Of a stretch of DNA of 64,000 bases, positions 33,837-45,200 are shown one piece after another. Source of the stretch: Ursus arctos (lineage: Eukaryota; Chordata; Mammalia; Carnivora; Ursidae). Location of the stretch: assembly GCF_023065955.2 (NCBI RefSeq), contig NW_026622863.1, positions 49,582,177 to 49,646,176 on the forward strand. Reading direction: 5' to 3'. Numbering within the stretch: the stretch's first letter is position 1; each line of letters opens with the position of its first letter. A program made the translations under genes and the position numbers. The notes beneath the pieces are model-generated. The model had not been told where the DNA came from. It ran no database searches and saw only the letters and a program-made list of their open reading frames with translations.

Positions 33837-33949
33837 CAGAGGCCGGGCTCCCGCTTTGGGGAGGGGGGGCGCCTGGTCCCGCCCCCCCGCCCCTCCCTTC
33901 CCTCCTCCCCGCTCCGGGCCCCACCCGACTCAGACGGCTCCGGACGGGA

Positions 33950-34038
33950 CCTCGAGCACAGGCCGCTCCGCGGGCGCCTCGGATCCCCGCGGGACCCCCG
34001 TCCAGCCTGCCCGGTGCAGCCGCCTGCGCGCCCCATCG
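33950..34038 (+). other. EHD2: EHD2 noncoding exon 1 (approximate start)
   Basis: The donor TCG|GTGAGTGG at 34038/34039 follows a CpG-rich 5' UTR-like stretch. Its exon start is not defined by the sequence. It splices over 2 kb to the acceptor at 36053. Confidence 0.6.
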
Positions 34039-36053
34039 GTGAGTGGTCCCAGACCGCAGCTGTCGCCTCCGCCCGGCCCGTGGAGCCTAGGAGCCTGATT
34101 ATTCCCCTGCCGCCCCAAGATCCTCAGTCCCCACCCCCCGCAATGTTTAGCGGTGACCCCGGTGTCCCCAGCACCCCGCTCCGGGAAACCTCCTTGTCTC
34201 CCGCACTCCCTCCAGCTCCTTCCAGTCTGTAACAGTGCCCCCTGCCCTCCTCGTTCCTTCTGGTCGTGCTCAGTTTCCCCCACTCCCAAATGGTCTCCCC
34301 ATCCTCTCAGCCAGAAGAGATCCCCTCCTTGAAGTCTCCCTCTGCTGCCCTCACCTACCTCTGTTCTATTTGGTCCCTCTTCCCACTCAAGAGCTCCTCT
34401 CCTACTTCGCCAACCCCACGGCCTGTCCAGCTACCCCAAAATGTCCCTCAGACCCCTCCCTGCCTGGGACACCACCCAGGGCCCCCTCCCTCTGCCAACA
34501 TCCCAGTTCCCAGCTCCTGCCTCTCCTTTATCTCTCTGACACTCTTTCCCCTCTATTCCTTTTCCTTTTTATTTATTCGTTTTCCTTTAAGTAGCATTGT
34601 GATTTTATGGATTTTAACATTTTGATTTGCAGTTAATTTTGATGCTCAAATCGTCCCATCTTTGGCCAGTAGGAGCTCCTTCAGGCTGGTCCCTGTGTTC
34701 CTGTGGCATGCCTCTCCCATCTTTGAGCGCCTTCCCACTACCTGATCAGGCTCGTTTGTGCTTCACCTGCCCCAGCCCTGGAATCAGCCATTTCTCCAAG
34801 AATTCCTATTTTTTTGTTTTTTGATGGAAAATCGTATTTGGAGACTCCAATCTGAGCAAAACCTGGTTCCGTGAAAAGATCAGTAAAATTATAAGCTTCT
34901 ACTTAGACTGATCGAGGAAAAAAAAGAAAAAGAAAGACACAAATGACTGATATCAGGAATGGAGGGGACATCACTACAGATCCTACAGAGAATGAAAAGA
35001 TAGTAAGGGACTATAAAGAACACAGTCTGGGTGCTAGGGGTGCTTGTTGCTGCTGGGTTGGTAATTCTCTCTTCCTAACTCAGATAAGAGCACAGGTTCC
35101 AAGGTCAGGTGGCCTGGTGTCCCAGACTGAGCACTTTCTAACCAAGTGATCTTGGGCAAGTTATTGCTATCTTCGTGAGCCCCTTTGTGAGTCAGAAACG
35201 TGGGGACAATAATAACCCTGCCTTACCACGTTGTTAGGAAGATTAAATGAGTTAGAGCAGTGTCTGGCATGTAGTGATCATAAATGTTATTATTCGTGTG
35301 ATCACCGGAGGCCCCTCATGACCTGGGTGCACCCAGGCGCTCCTCAGCCTTCTTTCTCACCCCTCCTGTGTCAAGCAACCCCCTCCACACACTTCACAGC
35401 TCGGGGCCTTGACACCCACCATCCTCTCTGCCTGTCTTGCACGGTACCCCTGTTGTGCATGGAAGGGAGCAGTTCAAAAGTCGGCTCAGCCAGAGTTTGC
35501 TGATCCCGTGGTCAGTTCGCCATGTCCCCATCTGGTGCCCACAGGTCCACTGCCTGGCATTTCCCAGGCATCACTGGCTGCTTGGTGCCAGGTCCTCTCC
35601 TCCATGCGGGCTTTGAGTGGAAAGGGGCCAGTCTCAGGCCTGTTTTTGGATCCATAGCTCCTGACCCATGGGGTGATTTCAGTGAAAATGTGTGAAAAGA
35701 TGGCCGAGGGGAGGGAGGGAGGAGGAAGAATGGAAAGAATGAACGGATGAAGGGATACATTTCTTCCAGGCAGCTTCCGCATCCTTCCCTTTGGCCGTCA
35801 TCCCTTGGTCTCCCACCATCAGCCCTGCTTCTTCAATCATCCCACCTTTAATCTCTTTCTCTTCCTCCAGCTGGAATAATCACCTTCTTCCTCCAGGAAC
35901 CCGTCACCTCCTGCCCTCCAGTGCCCCCTGATGCTCCCCCTCTCCCCATTCGCCCCTCCTCCTCCACCCATTCCGCCTTCCGGCTCCCTTGCTTCTCCTC
36001 CTTCTCCTCCGCCAGGCAGGCCCCCATCGACACCCTGTCCCCCTCTCCTGCAG
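34039..36053 (+). other. EHD2 intron 1
   Basis: Contains an old L1-like segment (34620-34830), a short L1 ORF2-like piece (34915-35035), a MIR (35080-35300) and pyrimidine-rich sequence near the 3' end. A second CAG acceptor (GCCAG at 36015) lies 38 nt upstream of the one chosen and could be used; it would only lengthen the 5' UTR. Confidence 0.7.
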
Positions 36054-36113
36054 GCAGCTCTCCCCTGCACATCTCCCTCCTTCGGCGAGCCCAGTGCGCA
36101 GCGCGCAGCCACC

Positions 36114-38289
36114 ATGTTCAGCTGGCTGAAGCGAGGCGGGGCGCGGGGCCAGCAGCCCGAGGCCATCCGCACGGTGACCTCGTCCCTCAAGGAGCTGTAC
36201 CGCACCAAGCTGCTGCCCCTCGAGGAGCACTACCGGTTTGGCGCCTTCCACTCACCGGCCCTGGAGGATGCCGACTTCGACGGCAAGCCCATGGTGCTGG
36301 TGGCCGGCCAGTACAGCACGGGCAAGACGAGCTTCATCCAGTACCTGTTGGAGCAGGAGGTGCCGGGCTCCCGCGTGGGGCCCGAGCCCACCACCGACTG
36401 CTTCGTGGCCGTCATGCATGGGGACACCGAGGGCACTGTGCCGGGCAACGCCCTTGTGGTTGACCCAGACAAGCCCTTCCGCAAACTCAACCCTTTCGGG
36501 AACACTTTCCTCAACAGGTACGCGGCTCGGTCGAGAGCCAGGGTGCATCTCCCCGGCCCCCATCCCTGCCTGTGTTGCTTTCTTTTGCGCTCCAATTCCC
36601 TCCTCTCTTCCCGCTCCTCCCCCTTCCTGCCTCCTCGAGGGGCGCAGGGAAGCCAGTGGAGCCAGCCTGCCTGGGTCCACCTCCTCTCTACCTGGGCGGC
36701 CTTGGCCAAGTGACCTAACCTCTCTGTGCCTCTCTTATCCGTATCTGGAAAATGGGGATGACCCTAGTCCCCACTCCCGTATAAAGTGCTCAGCACAGCA
36801 CGTAGCACAGAGTAAGTGCTCAGCAAACGTCAGCTCTGGGTTTTTGTTTTTTTTTTAAGATTTTATTTATTTATTTGACAGAGAGAGAGACAGCCAGCGA
36901 GAGAGGGAACAGGCAGGGGGAATGGGAGAGGGAGAAGCAGGCTCCCAGCAGAGGAGCCTGATGTGGGGCTCGATCCCAGAACGCGGGGATCATGCCCTGA
37001 GCCGAAGGCAGATGCTTAACTGCTGTGCCACCCAGGCGCCCCTGGATTTTTTTTTTTTTTTAATGGTTCTTATTGTCTGTCCTGATCTTTCGGGATTCTT
37101 CCCTTCTCTGTACCTGATTCACCGTCTGTGCGGTCCTGGTTTCCCTTCTTATGGGTCCTCTCCTCCTGCCTCTCCCTGTGTTGACCCCTGATTTTCCCTC
37201 TGCCTCAGGTTCATGTGTGCCCAGCTCCCCAATCAGGTCCTGGAGAGCATCAGTATCATCGACACCCCGGGCATCCTGTCAGGCGCCAAACAGAGAGTGA
37301 GCCGGGGTGAGTGGGGCCAGGCTGCTTGGTCTGAGGGAGGAGGCGGCTGGGCCTCTGCTGGGACTCGGGCCTGTGACAGCTGGCCCTGAGCTGGCCGGGC
37401 AGCAGAAGGGAGCCGGTGGAAGGCTGTGATGCCCCGTGTCTGTGCACGTAGAGGGCCCGGGGAGGCGTGTGCATGAGCACGTGAGAGCAGGCCGCCGCAG
37501 CTCTGTGTCTGGGCTGGTCTAGAGGGTGCGGAGGGAGAGATCAAGAGAGACAGAGGGAGACTCACGAAGTTAGAGACAAGATTCCGAGCGCGGGCAGCCT
37601 TACGGAGACACAGGAGACCCAGAGAGGAAGCAAAGGCCAAGCAGGGAGGCCTGGGCCCTGGGCATTCTCCTGGCTCCACCTCTGGACCGTAGATGGGGCT
37701 GAGCAGGGGTTGGGAGGGGGAATCTGGGCGTGGGCCAAGGCTGGGCCTGGAATTTATAAACAGCTGTGCAGGGGGAGCGGCGGGGGGTGAATTCCAGCAG
37801 GGCCTCCGGGGGAGCCGGCCCCCACCCCTGCCCAGCCCGCTCAGCATCTGCGCCACCGCCCCCCCCCCCCAGCCACCCTGCAGTTTCTGTCCCACGCTGG
37901 CTCCGCGTCGAGGCCCGGGACTGGGGCAAAGGAGGCTGCGTTGTGGGGCAGAGGGGACGGGAGGCTGGGCCGCTGGGCAGGGCGGGAGCGTGGAGGGTGA
38001 CGGTGTCCCTGGCCACTGCCCAGCGGGCGCGTGTCCCCCTGGGAGACAGGCAGGGGGCAGCTGCAAAAGCGATCGGAGGGCGAGTTGCCAGCCCGAGGGG
38101 GGAGGCAGGAGCGTGGGCTGAGAGCTCCGGGGGCGCCATGGGGGGCTGGGCCTGGGAGAGCCGGAGGGGAGAGCAAGAGGGGTGCCCGGTGGGGGCCCAA
38201 GGTTGTGGGGAGGAAGAGAGAGTAGAGAAAGGGGTCTCCTTCCCTGGCAGATTGAGTAGAGGAAGAGAAGAGTCTGTCTGTCTGGGTGG

Positions 38290-38344
<55 letters not shown>

Positions 38345-39221
38345 CGCGCACACGTGTGTCTGGGAGCCAGTGCCTCTAATTGTAGCTGGATGTTGCTTTG
38401 TGTGGCTCCGAAGGGCTCTGGGGACCGTGGGGGACTTTGTGAGATTGTGCATGACTGCGTCTCTGCGCAATTGTGCTGTGAAATGCGCCCGAACGTGTGT
38501 GTGGAACTGTGGATGACTTGGTGTGTGTCTGGGAGACCGAGTCATGTTGGTATGACTCTGAGGTTGTGTGTCTGTGTGTCAGGGCGGGGTGCCTGTGGTT
38601 TCCCTGTGTGTGACCTGTGTGGCTGTGTAGGACTGCATAGGACTAAGGGAATTTTGTTGGATTGTGTGTGGCTGTGTCTGAGTATATCTCTGCATATGAT
38701 GTTGTGTGTTTGTGTGTGTGCGCGCACGAGAGAGATAGAGAGAGAGAGTCTGGGAGTCTGCATCTTGGAGCCTGCGGCTAGGCTTGTGTCTGGATGTGGT
38801 TGCACACATGCGTGCCCTGGAGGGGCGCGTGGCTGGCTCCGGGTTTCAAACCTGCATCCACACTTGTGTGTGACGGTAGCCTGGTGGCGCCTCGGGTGCG
38901 TCCCGCTCCAGGCTCTGCTGTGGTTAAGCCGCGGGTTTGGGCGAGCGCTGCGCTGTCCCTGTCTCAGTCTCCTCATCTGCCAAGGGAGAATCATGATAGC
39001 GGCAGCCCCGTGTGTTGCACGGAGGGCTCACATTAAATATCCAAGCCGAGGAGTACTTTGGGTGACACACAGTAGGCGCCGTGGATGTGCGGACAGCTGT
39101 GTTCCTGGCGAGTGTCGTAGCTATGTGCCCCGGGGACGCTGCCACGTCTCTCGTTCCCACGCTGACTCAACCTCCCTCCCTTCCTCCCGCCCCGCATGAG
39201 ACACACTTTCCAAATCCTGGC

Positions 39222-39267
<46 letters not shown>

Positions 39268-42200
39268 TCGTTGGGGAGGGAAGTGTGTCCCCCTCCCGCA
39301 CCCCATCCAGTCCCCAGGGGCCACGAGGAGCCTGCTCCCTCCTTGGCAAGTTGTGCCCAGCCCCCGCTCTTCAGTGGGGCATAGAGACCCATGCGGGCTC
39401 CTACCCGTGCGTCTTGAGTCAATCCCTCAAACTGTCCGTGCCTCAGTTTCCTCATCTGGAAAATGGGGATCATAAAAAAACTTGAGGATTCGACTAGATG
39501 ATTCAGGGAGAGCAAACAGTGATGGCAGGTGAGTCAGCGGTGGCTCCCTGTTCTGCCAGGTAACTCCTTGTCCCCCAGGTCCCCACCGTGTCCCCCGTTC
39601 TGAGAAGCCCTCCCTGACCCCTCCCAGGCTGGGTCAGGTGCCCCCGCTGGGCTCCTAAAGCTCTCTGGGCTCCCCCACCCCGGCCTGGCCACTGAGGGGG
39701 ATGGGTCTGTGTCCTCAGTGGACTTGTGGACTGTAAGCCGGATGAGAACAGGACAGGGACTGCTCTGGGGACAGTTCCCGAAGGAGCCCCCGCTGCGTCC
39801 CACGTGTGTCACAAGGAATACTTGTGGAGCACTTGCTGTGGTCCCAGATTGTGTTTTCTTGTTTTAACTGTTTATTTTTTTTAAGATTTGATTTGTTTTT
39901 GGAGAGAGAGAGCAGGGGGAGGGGCAGACAGTCGGGGAAGGGATGAGAATCCCAAGCAGACTCCACACTGACCTCAGAGCCTGATGCGGGGCTCGATCCC
40001 ACGACCCTGAGATCAAGGCCCGAGAAACCAAGTGTCGGGCGCTTAACCGACTGCACCACCCAAGCCGCCCCTGTTTTAACAGTACAGTTTACATGCCTTA
40101 AGCTCACCCATTTTATTTTATTTTTTTTTAAGATTTTCTTTATTTATTTGACAGAGAGAGAGACAGCCAGCAAGAGAGGGAACACAAGCAGGGGGAGTGG
40201 GAGAGGAAGAAGCAGGCTACCAGCCAAGGAGCCTGATGCGGGGCTCGAACCCAGAACGCTGGGATCACACCCTGAGCCGAAGGCAGGCGCTTAACCGCTG
40301 TGCCACCCAAGCACCCCAAGCTCACCCATTTTAAACAGGCAGTGTTTTAGGCTCTTTATAGATAGGCTCTTATTGTATATCATGTATTAGCTTATTTATA
40401 TTCTTTTACTCTCCACAACAGCCCTCCAGGTCCCATTCCGTTATGACCTCCGTTTTACAGAAAAGGAAACAAGTTCAGAGAGGTTTCCTACTTGCTTAAG
40501 GTCACATAGCTAAGGGGGGGTAGAGGCGGGATTCAAACCCGGGACTTCCCGACCACCGAGCCAGGGCGTGCCCCCTCCCGCAGCTCTCTCTGCTCTCCTA
40601 AGCATCGCTTGCTGAATGCATGAGTGAACAGCAAAAGCGAAGGGTGTGAACGAATGAGTGAACGAGGAAGGAATGAATGAATGAAGCCAGTTGTTGAGAA
40701 AGGTGTTCCATGAAAGGCAAGACTTGTCTCTGAGTTCTCTGCAGTATTTCTGGGTGCCCAGGATAGGGCCTGGCACACAGAAGACGCTCTGTAAATATTG
40801 TTAAATAAACTCAAAATATTTACCATCTGCTTTGGCAAGAGGAAAGCCAGAGCCAGCGTGAACTCTTTAGTTGCCGGATTGTGGGGCGATCCTCAAGTCC
40901 TAGGGAGGGGCTGGGGTGATGGAGGCACTTGGCAGATCCAGGGGTGGAGGGGTTCATAGATGCTTAGAGACTCTGCTAAGAAGCACTTCAGTATTTTAAC
41001 AACCTGTACATCCGGACTCGTGTACGCCACTAATATCTGCCTAAGGAATGAATGAGAAGGGGGCGGGTGATGGGCCTCTGTAGCCAGATGGCCTGAGGGC
41101 CGGGGGCCAGAGTGATGGGGTAATTCTGGGGCCTGGGGGAGCCAGAGCCATGGGATACTCTTGGGGCCTTGGCTGTTTCGCACAGAGAAGGGTTTCGAAA
41201 GTCAACAACCTGAACGTCTGTACAGTCCTCTCTCCATCCAAAGGAATGGATGCTTGCGAAAGGCTGGAGGGTGGGGGGCTGACCTCTGCCCTTCGTGGGG
41301 CTTCCACTGCGTACCCCCAGGCTACGACTTCCCGGCGGTGCTGCGCTGGTTCGCGGAGCGCGTGGACCTCATCATCCTGCTGTTCGACGCGCACAAGCTG
41401 GAGATCTCCGACGAGTTCTCCGAGGCCATCGGCGCCCTCCGCGGCCACGAGGACAAGATCCGCGTGGTGCTCAACAAGGCGGACATGGTGGAGACCCAGC
41501 AGCTGATGCGCGTCTACGGGGCGCTCATGTGGGCGCTGGGCAAGGTGGTGGGCACCCCCGAGGTGCTGCGTGTCTACATCGGCTCCTTCTGGTCCCAGCC
41601 CCTCCTGGTGCCTGACAACCGGCGCCTCTTCGAGCTGGAGGAGCAGGACCTCTTCCGCGACATCCAGGGCCTGCCGCGCCACGCCGCGCTTCGCAAGCTC
41701 AATGACCTGGTCAAGAGGGCCCGGCTGGTGCGGGTGAGCAGCGTGCGGGGCGGGGGGGGGGGGGGTTAGGCGGCAGGGCCGGAGCGTGGAGGTGAGGGGA
41801 GCGGGTGTTGCCCTTGCCCTGCCTCCCATCCTCTCTCCTTGGCTGGGAGTCACTGGCTTATGGGCTCTCTGATGAGTTAGCTCTCTAGTCCGGGAGAGTC
41901 CTCCAGGCTGGGTCATTCTGGCGCAAGGGGGAGTGGGGTAGGCCGGATGGCAAGGAGAGTCATTCCCCTGCGGCCATGCATCTATTATTCTATTTCCCCA
42001 TCTCCCTGTCTCCTGTGTCCTGTCATCCCTTCATCCACGTCCCAGCACCCATCACATCGTATCATGGCCCACTGGTGCGCACAAGCCAGCCGGGACTCCA
42101 CTGAGGTCCACAGCCATCCCATCCACACTGCTTTTCCTCTCTGGCCTCCTCTTCCACTCCCTTCCCATCATCCATTGCACTTCACGGTGGCCTCCTCGCT

Positions 42201-45200
42201 CCTACCTCAGGGCCTTTGCACGTACTGTTCCGGCTTCGTGGAAACCCCTCCTTCCTCGCCCCCCTCCCACTTGGCTCGCTCCCCACCTCCTTCAAGACTT
42301 TGCTCAACATGCTTGGGAAGGCTTCCCCGTCTGCCCTCCCTTCTTATGACTGTAACTCCCTCCCCGCTCCCGTCATGTGAGTCTTGCTCTATCCTTGTAG
42401 TTTCCTTCATAGCATTCACTGCTGCCTGGCCGGACATTGTCCATTCATTGGGTTTCTGGGTTTACTGCCTGATTCCACTCGCACGTAAGGTCCACAGAAT
42501 CAGAGACCTCTGAATTTGTTCGCTGCTGTATCCCCAGCACCTGGAACAGAGTTGGCGCTCAGTGAATATTTATCGAACAAATGGCGTTGAACAAACAGTC
42601 TCATTCGACAAAATCTCCCCCGTGCCCAGCCCTGTGTTGGGTGGTACTGAGGACACAGCAGTGACCAAGGCAGTTCAGGGGAGGAGACAGACCCATCCCC
42701 AGACAGTGATGACCTGACACGGTCAGGGCTGGTACTGGGGAGCCCAGGGGGGATTGGGGTAGGGGACTTCAGGGAGGACAGGGCATCTGAGCTGCAAACT
42801 AGAGGATAAGGAGGATGAGGAGGGGAAGGAATTCTAGACTGTGCGACCAGCAAGCCCATGGACCAGAGATGAGAACGTGGCCGGTTCAAGGAAGAGGGAA
42901 AATGTCAGTGTTGAACTCCGTGTAGACAGTGCAAGTAACTGAAATTTGAGGCTGGTGAGGTGGGAGTCAGACCATCCAGGGCTGTAGCCTGGAACCTGAG
43001 CTTTGTGCTGACGGTACTGGGGAGCCATGGAAGGGTTCAGAGCAGAAGAGGGACGGGGTCCTACTCAGACTGCCTTCTGATGGGTGGATTCAAGGGCGGT
43101 TAGACTGGGGCCAGAGACCAGGGAGGAGGCTGGGGACTGAGCAACAAGGAGGAGCCTGGATCCGAGCAGGGCCTTGGGGAGGGGGAGGAGAGCACTGGTT
43201 TGAGAGCGATTTTGGAGGCCAAATGGAACATTCATAGGGGAGGCTGCCAGGGTGGAGGTGGGGCAGGAAGCTGGGCAGGCGGGGAGGCCTAGAAGGTTAT
43301 GGGGGGTGGAGGAGCCTGAGGTGTTGGTTTAAGGAGCAGCAGAGAGGGGGTGAGTCAGGGCCCCCACCCCCACCCCAGGAATCCTCCCTGGGAGGGAGCG
43401 GCCCAGCAGGGAGCCTCTGAGCCTCGGAATCCACCTTTCCCTCCTCCCCCACCCAGGCTCTGGACTGTCTCTGTGTCTCTGTCTCACTGTCTGGTTTTTC
43501 CTCATTTCTGCCTCTTTCCCAGCGGCCGTCTCTCTCTCTCTTATTCCTTCTCTCTTTCGGGCTCTTCCTCTCCCCATCCCTCATTCTCTGTCCCTCCTCT
43601 CTTTCTTTCTCCTTCTACCTCTCCCCCCTCTCTATCTCTCCCCCTCTGTCGTCCTCCGTGTCTCTCTCAGCGCCCCCTCCGGTTCGCCCTTGTCCCCCAC
43701 GGACCCCCGGCCCCTCGGGGACGCAGACAGCGGCGGGAGCTGGGGCCCGGGGCCGTGGGACAAAGGGGCGGGGTCGGGCCGGACACCTGGTGCCCCCGCC
43801 GGGCAGGAGGCGGCTCCGGAAACCCGGACAAACCCCGGAGTCCGGGACCCGCGCCCCGGCCCAGCCCGCCCTCCCACCTTATCTCTTCCTGGCACCTTCC
43901 CCCGCTTCCTCTCTGGAAAAGCCATCAGCGCCCTCCCGCCTTCCCTCTTCTGGGTCCCCGAGGCCCCGCCCCTCGTCGCCATTGGCCCGCGCTCGAGGCC
44001 CCGCCCACCAGCCCGACCACGCCCCTGCCCATTGGCCCCTCACACCTATCCACCGTTCCTTCCCCTCCCTCCCTCGGATCCATCTGTGGCTCCCCAGTGC
44101 CCCTCACACAGGGTCCAACTGTGACCGAGCCTCGCTGCCCCTCCCCTGCTCGTGTCACCCACTCATTCCCCACGTGTGATTCCGCCACACTTGGTCTGGC
44201 CATCAAACAGTCCACACCACCTATCTCCCCATATGCTCTCCCCCAAAGTACAGGGCTTTTCTGGACTCTGCATAACTACCCCTCGGTGCCTCGGTTTCCC
44301 TGTCTGGACGATATAGGCTGTGGATGTCACCCGGCTCCGCCCTTTGGTTGAAGTGATAGCTATGAAAAGGGGCGATTTCACTGTGTTGCGGTACTTGAGG
44401 CCAAGTACTTGGGAGGGTCTGATACTAAAAGGCCAGGATGCCCTGAACCATCCTACCGCGCTTCTCTGAGGCGGCTCAGTGACATTCACTCAACAAACAG
44501 TCACTGAGCATCTACGACGTGCTTCCCCACTGTTCCGGGCCTTGGAGATACAGCAGGGAACAAAGGAATGAATGTTGTTTTTCTCTTGTAGAATTACTTT
44601 TTACTGGGGAAGTGGATATTAAACAAATGAATCTGTAATATCATACCGTACTGTATGTGATAAGATTCAGGAAGGAAAATGAAGCAGAGGAAAGGAGATT
44701 GGCCAGGGACTGTTTTAAGGAGGTCAGGGAGGTTCTCCCAGCAGAGACCTGGAGGAGGGAGAGTGGAGGTCTGGGCGAGGCCCTGCCAGGCTGAGGGAAC
44801 GGTAAGTGCAAACGCCCTGAGGCAGGAACGGGCTCGGACAAGGAGCGCAGGGTGGCTGGAGGAGACAGAGTGGTGGAGGTGGGAGGACATGAGGATTCAG
44901 AACCAGCCAGGGACCGCCAACATTTTTAGCATTCTAAACCTATGATTCATTGAGAGAACTTTCAAACGAGTGTTTTCCACCGAACCTTTAAGACCATCTC
45001 ATGGTAAAGCATTTAAGCTCAGTTAAACATGCTCCCTCCCAGTCCTGATCCCCCCCACCAGCTCGCAGGGTCTCTTCCCTGGAGGCAGCCCCCGTGAAGA
45101 GTTTCTTGTGTCTTTTTCCAGATATATGCTATTTTTATTTAAGCATATGTGGTTAATTACTGAGCTTCCTGTTCAAAAAGGCGAATGTTCATGATTCTGC

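Larger units (their letters stand above)
26650..33900. other. BICRA-EHD2 intergenic region
   Basis: No gene was recognised. Contents in order: L2 (26790-26940), SINEC (27213-27397), SINEC (27836-28035), LTR-like repeat (28040-28360), L2 (28440-28910), MIR (29265-29420), L1 remnant (29755-30110), SINEC (30299-30495), Tigger2-type element with a nested SINEC (31173-31760), L1 scrap and hairpin (31785-31895), SINEC (31914-32102), L2 (32110-32470), MIR (32475-32590), SINEC (32639-32840), MIR (32880-33080), L2 (33085-33620), and a TGC/TTG triplet stretch near 33650-33675. Confidence 0.75.
33780..34100 (+). promoter_or_regulatory. EHD2 promoter CpG island
   Basis: GC-rich, CpG-dense sequence with several C-rich Sp1-like boxes (CCCGCCCC) and no evident TATA box, spanning the noncoding first exon. 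It contains a strong CTCF-like motif at 33823-33836. Transcription start is probably between about 33920 and 33960 (inferred). Confidence 0.7.
37307..41320 (+). other. EHD2 intron 3 (4 kb)
   Basis: Contains GC-rich sequence up to 38250, two long TG repeats (38291-38356, 39223-39266), GT-rich degenerate sequence at 38380-38740, MIRs (38880-39110, 39360-39500 +; 40350-40560 -) and two SINECs (39880-40070, 40126-40316). No additional exon was seen. Confidence 0.8.

Noticed and set aside
37233..38351. 372-residue - strand frame over EHD2 intron 3
   Set aside because: Its N-terminus is just the TG repeat (His-Thr runs) and the rest is GC-rich intron; it overlaps part of EHD2 exon 3 antisense.
37766..39199. 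477-residue + strand frame in EHD2 intron 3
   Set aside because: It depends on reading through the TG/CG repeat and GT-rich degenerate sequence (Cys-Val runs). No splice logic links it to EHD2.
43350..44351. 333-residue + strand frame in EHD2 intron 4
   Set aside because: It runs through a CT-rich tract and a CpG patch, giving Pro/Ser/Leu low-complexity sequence with no family resemblance. The region was kept only as a possible regulatory or exon-like element.
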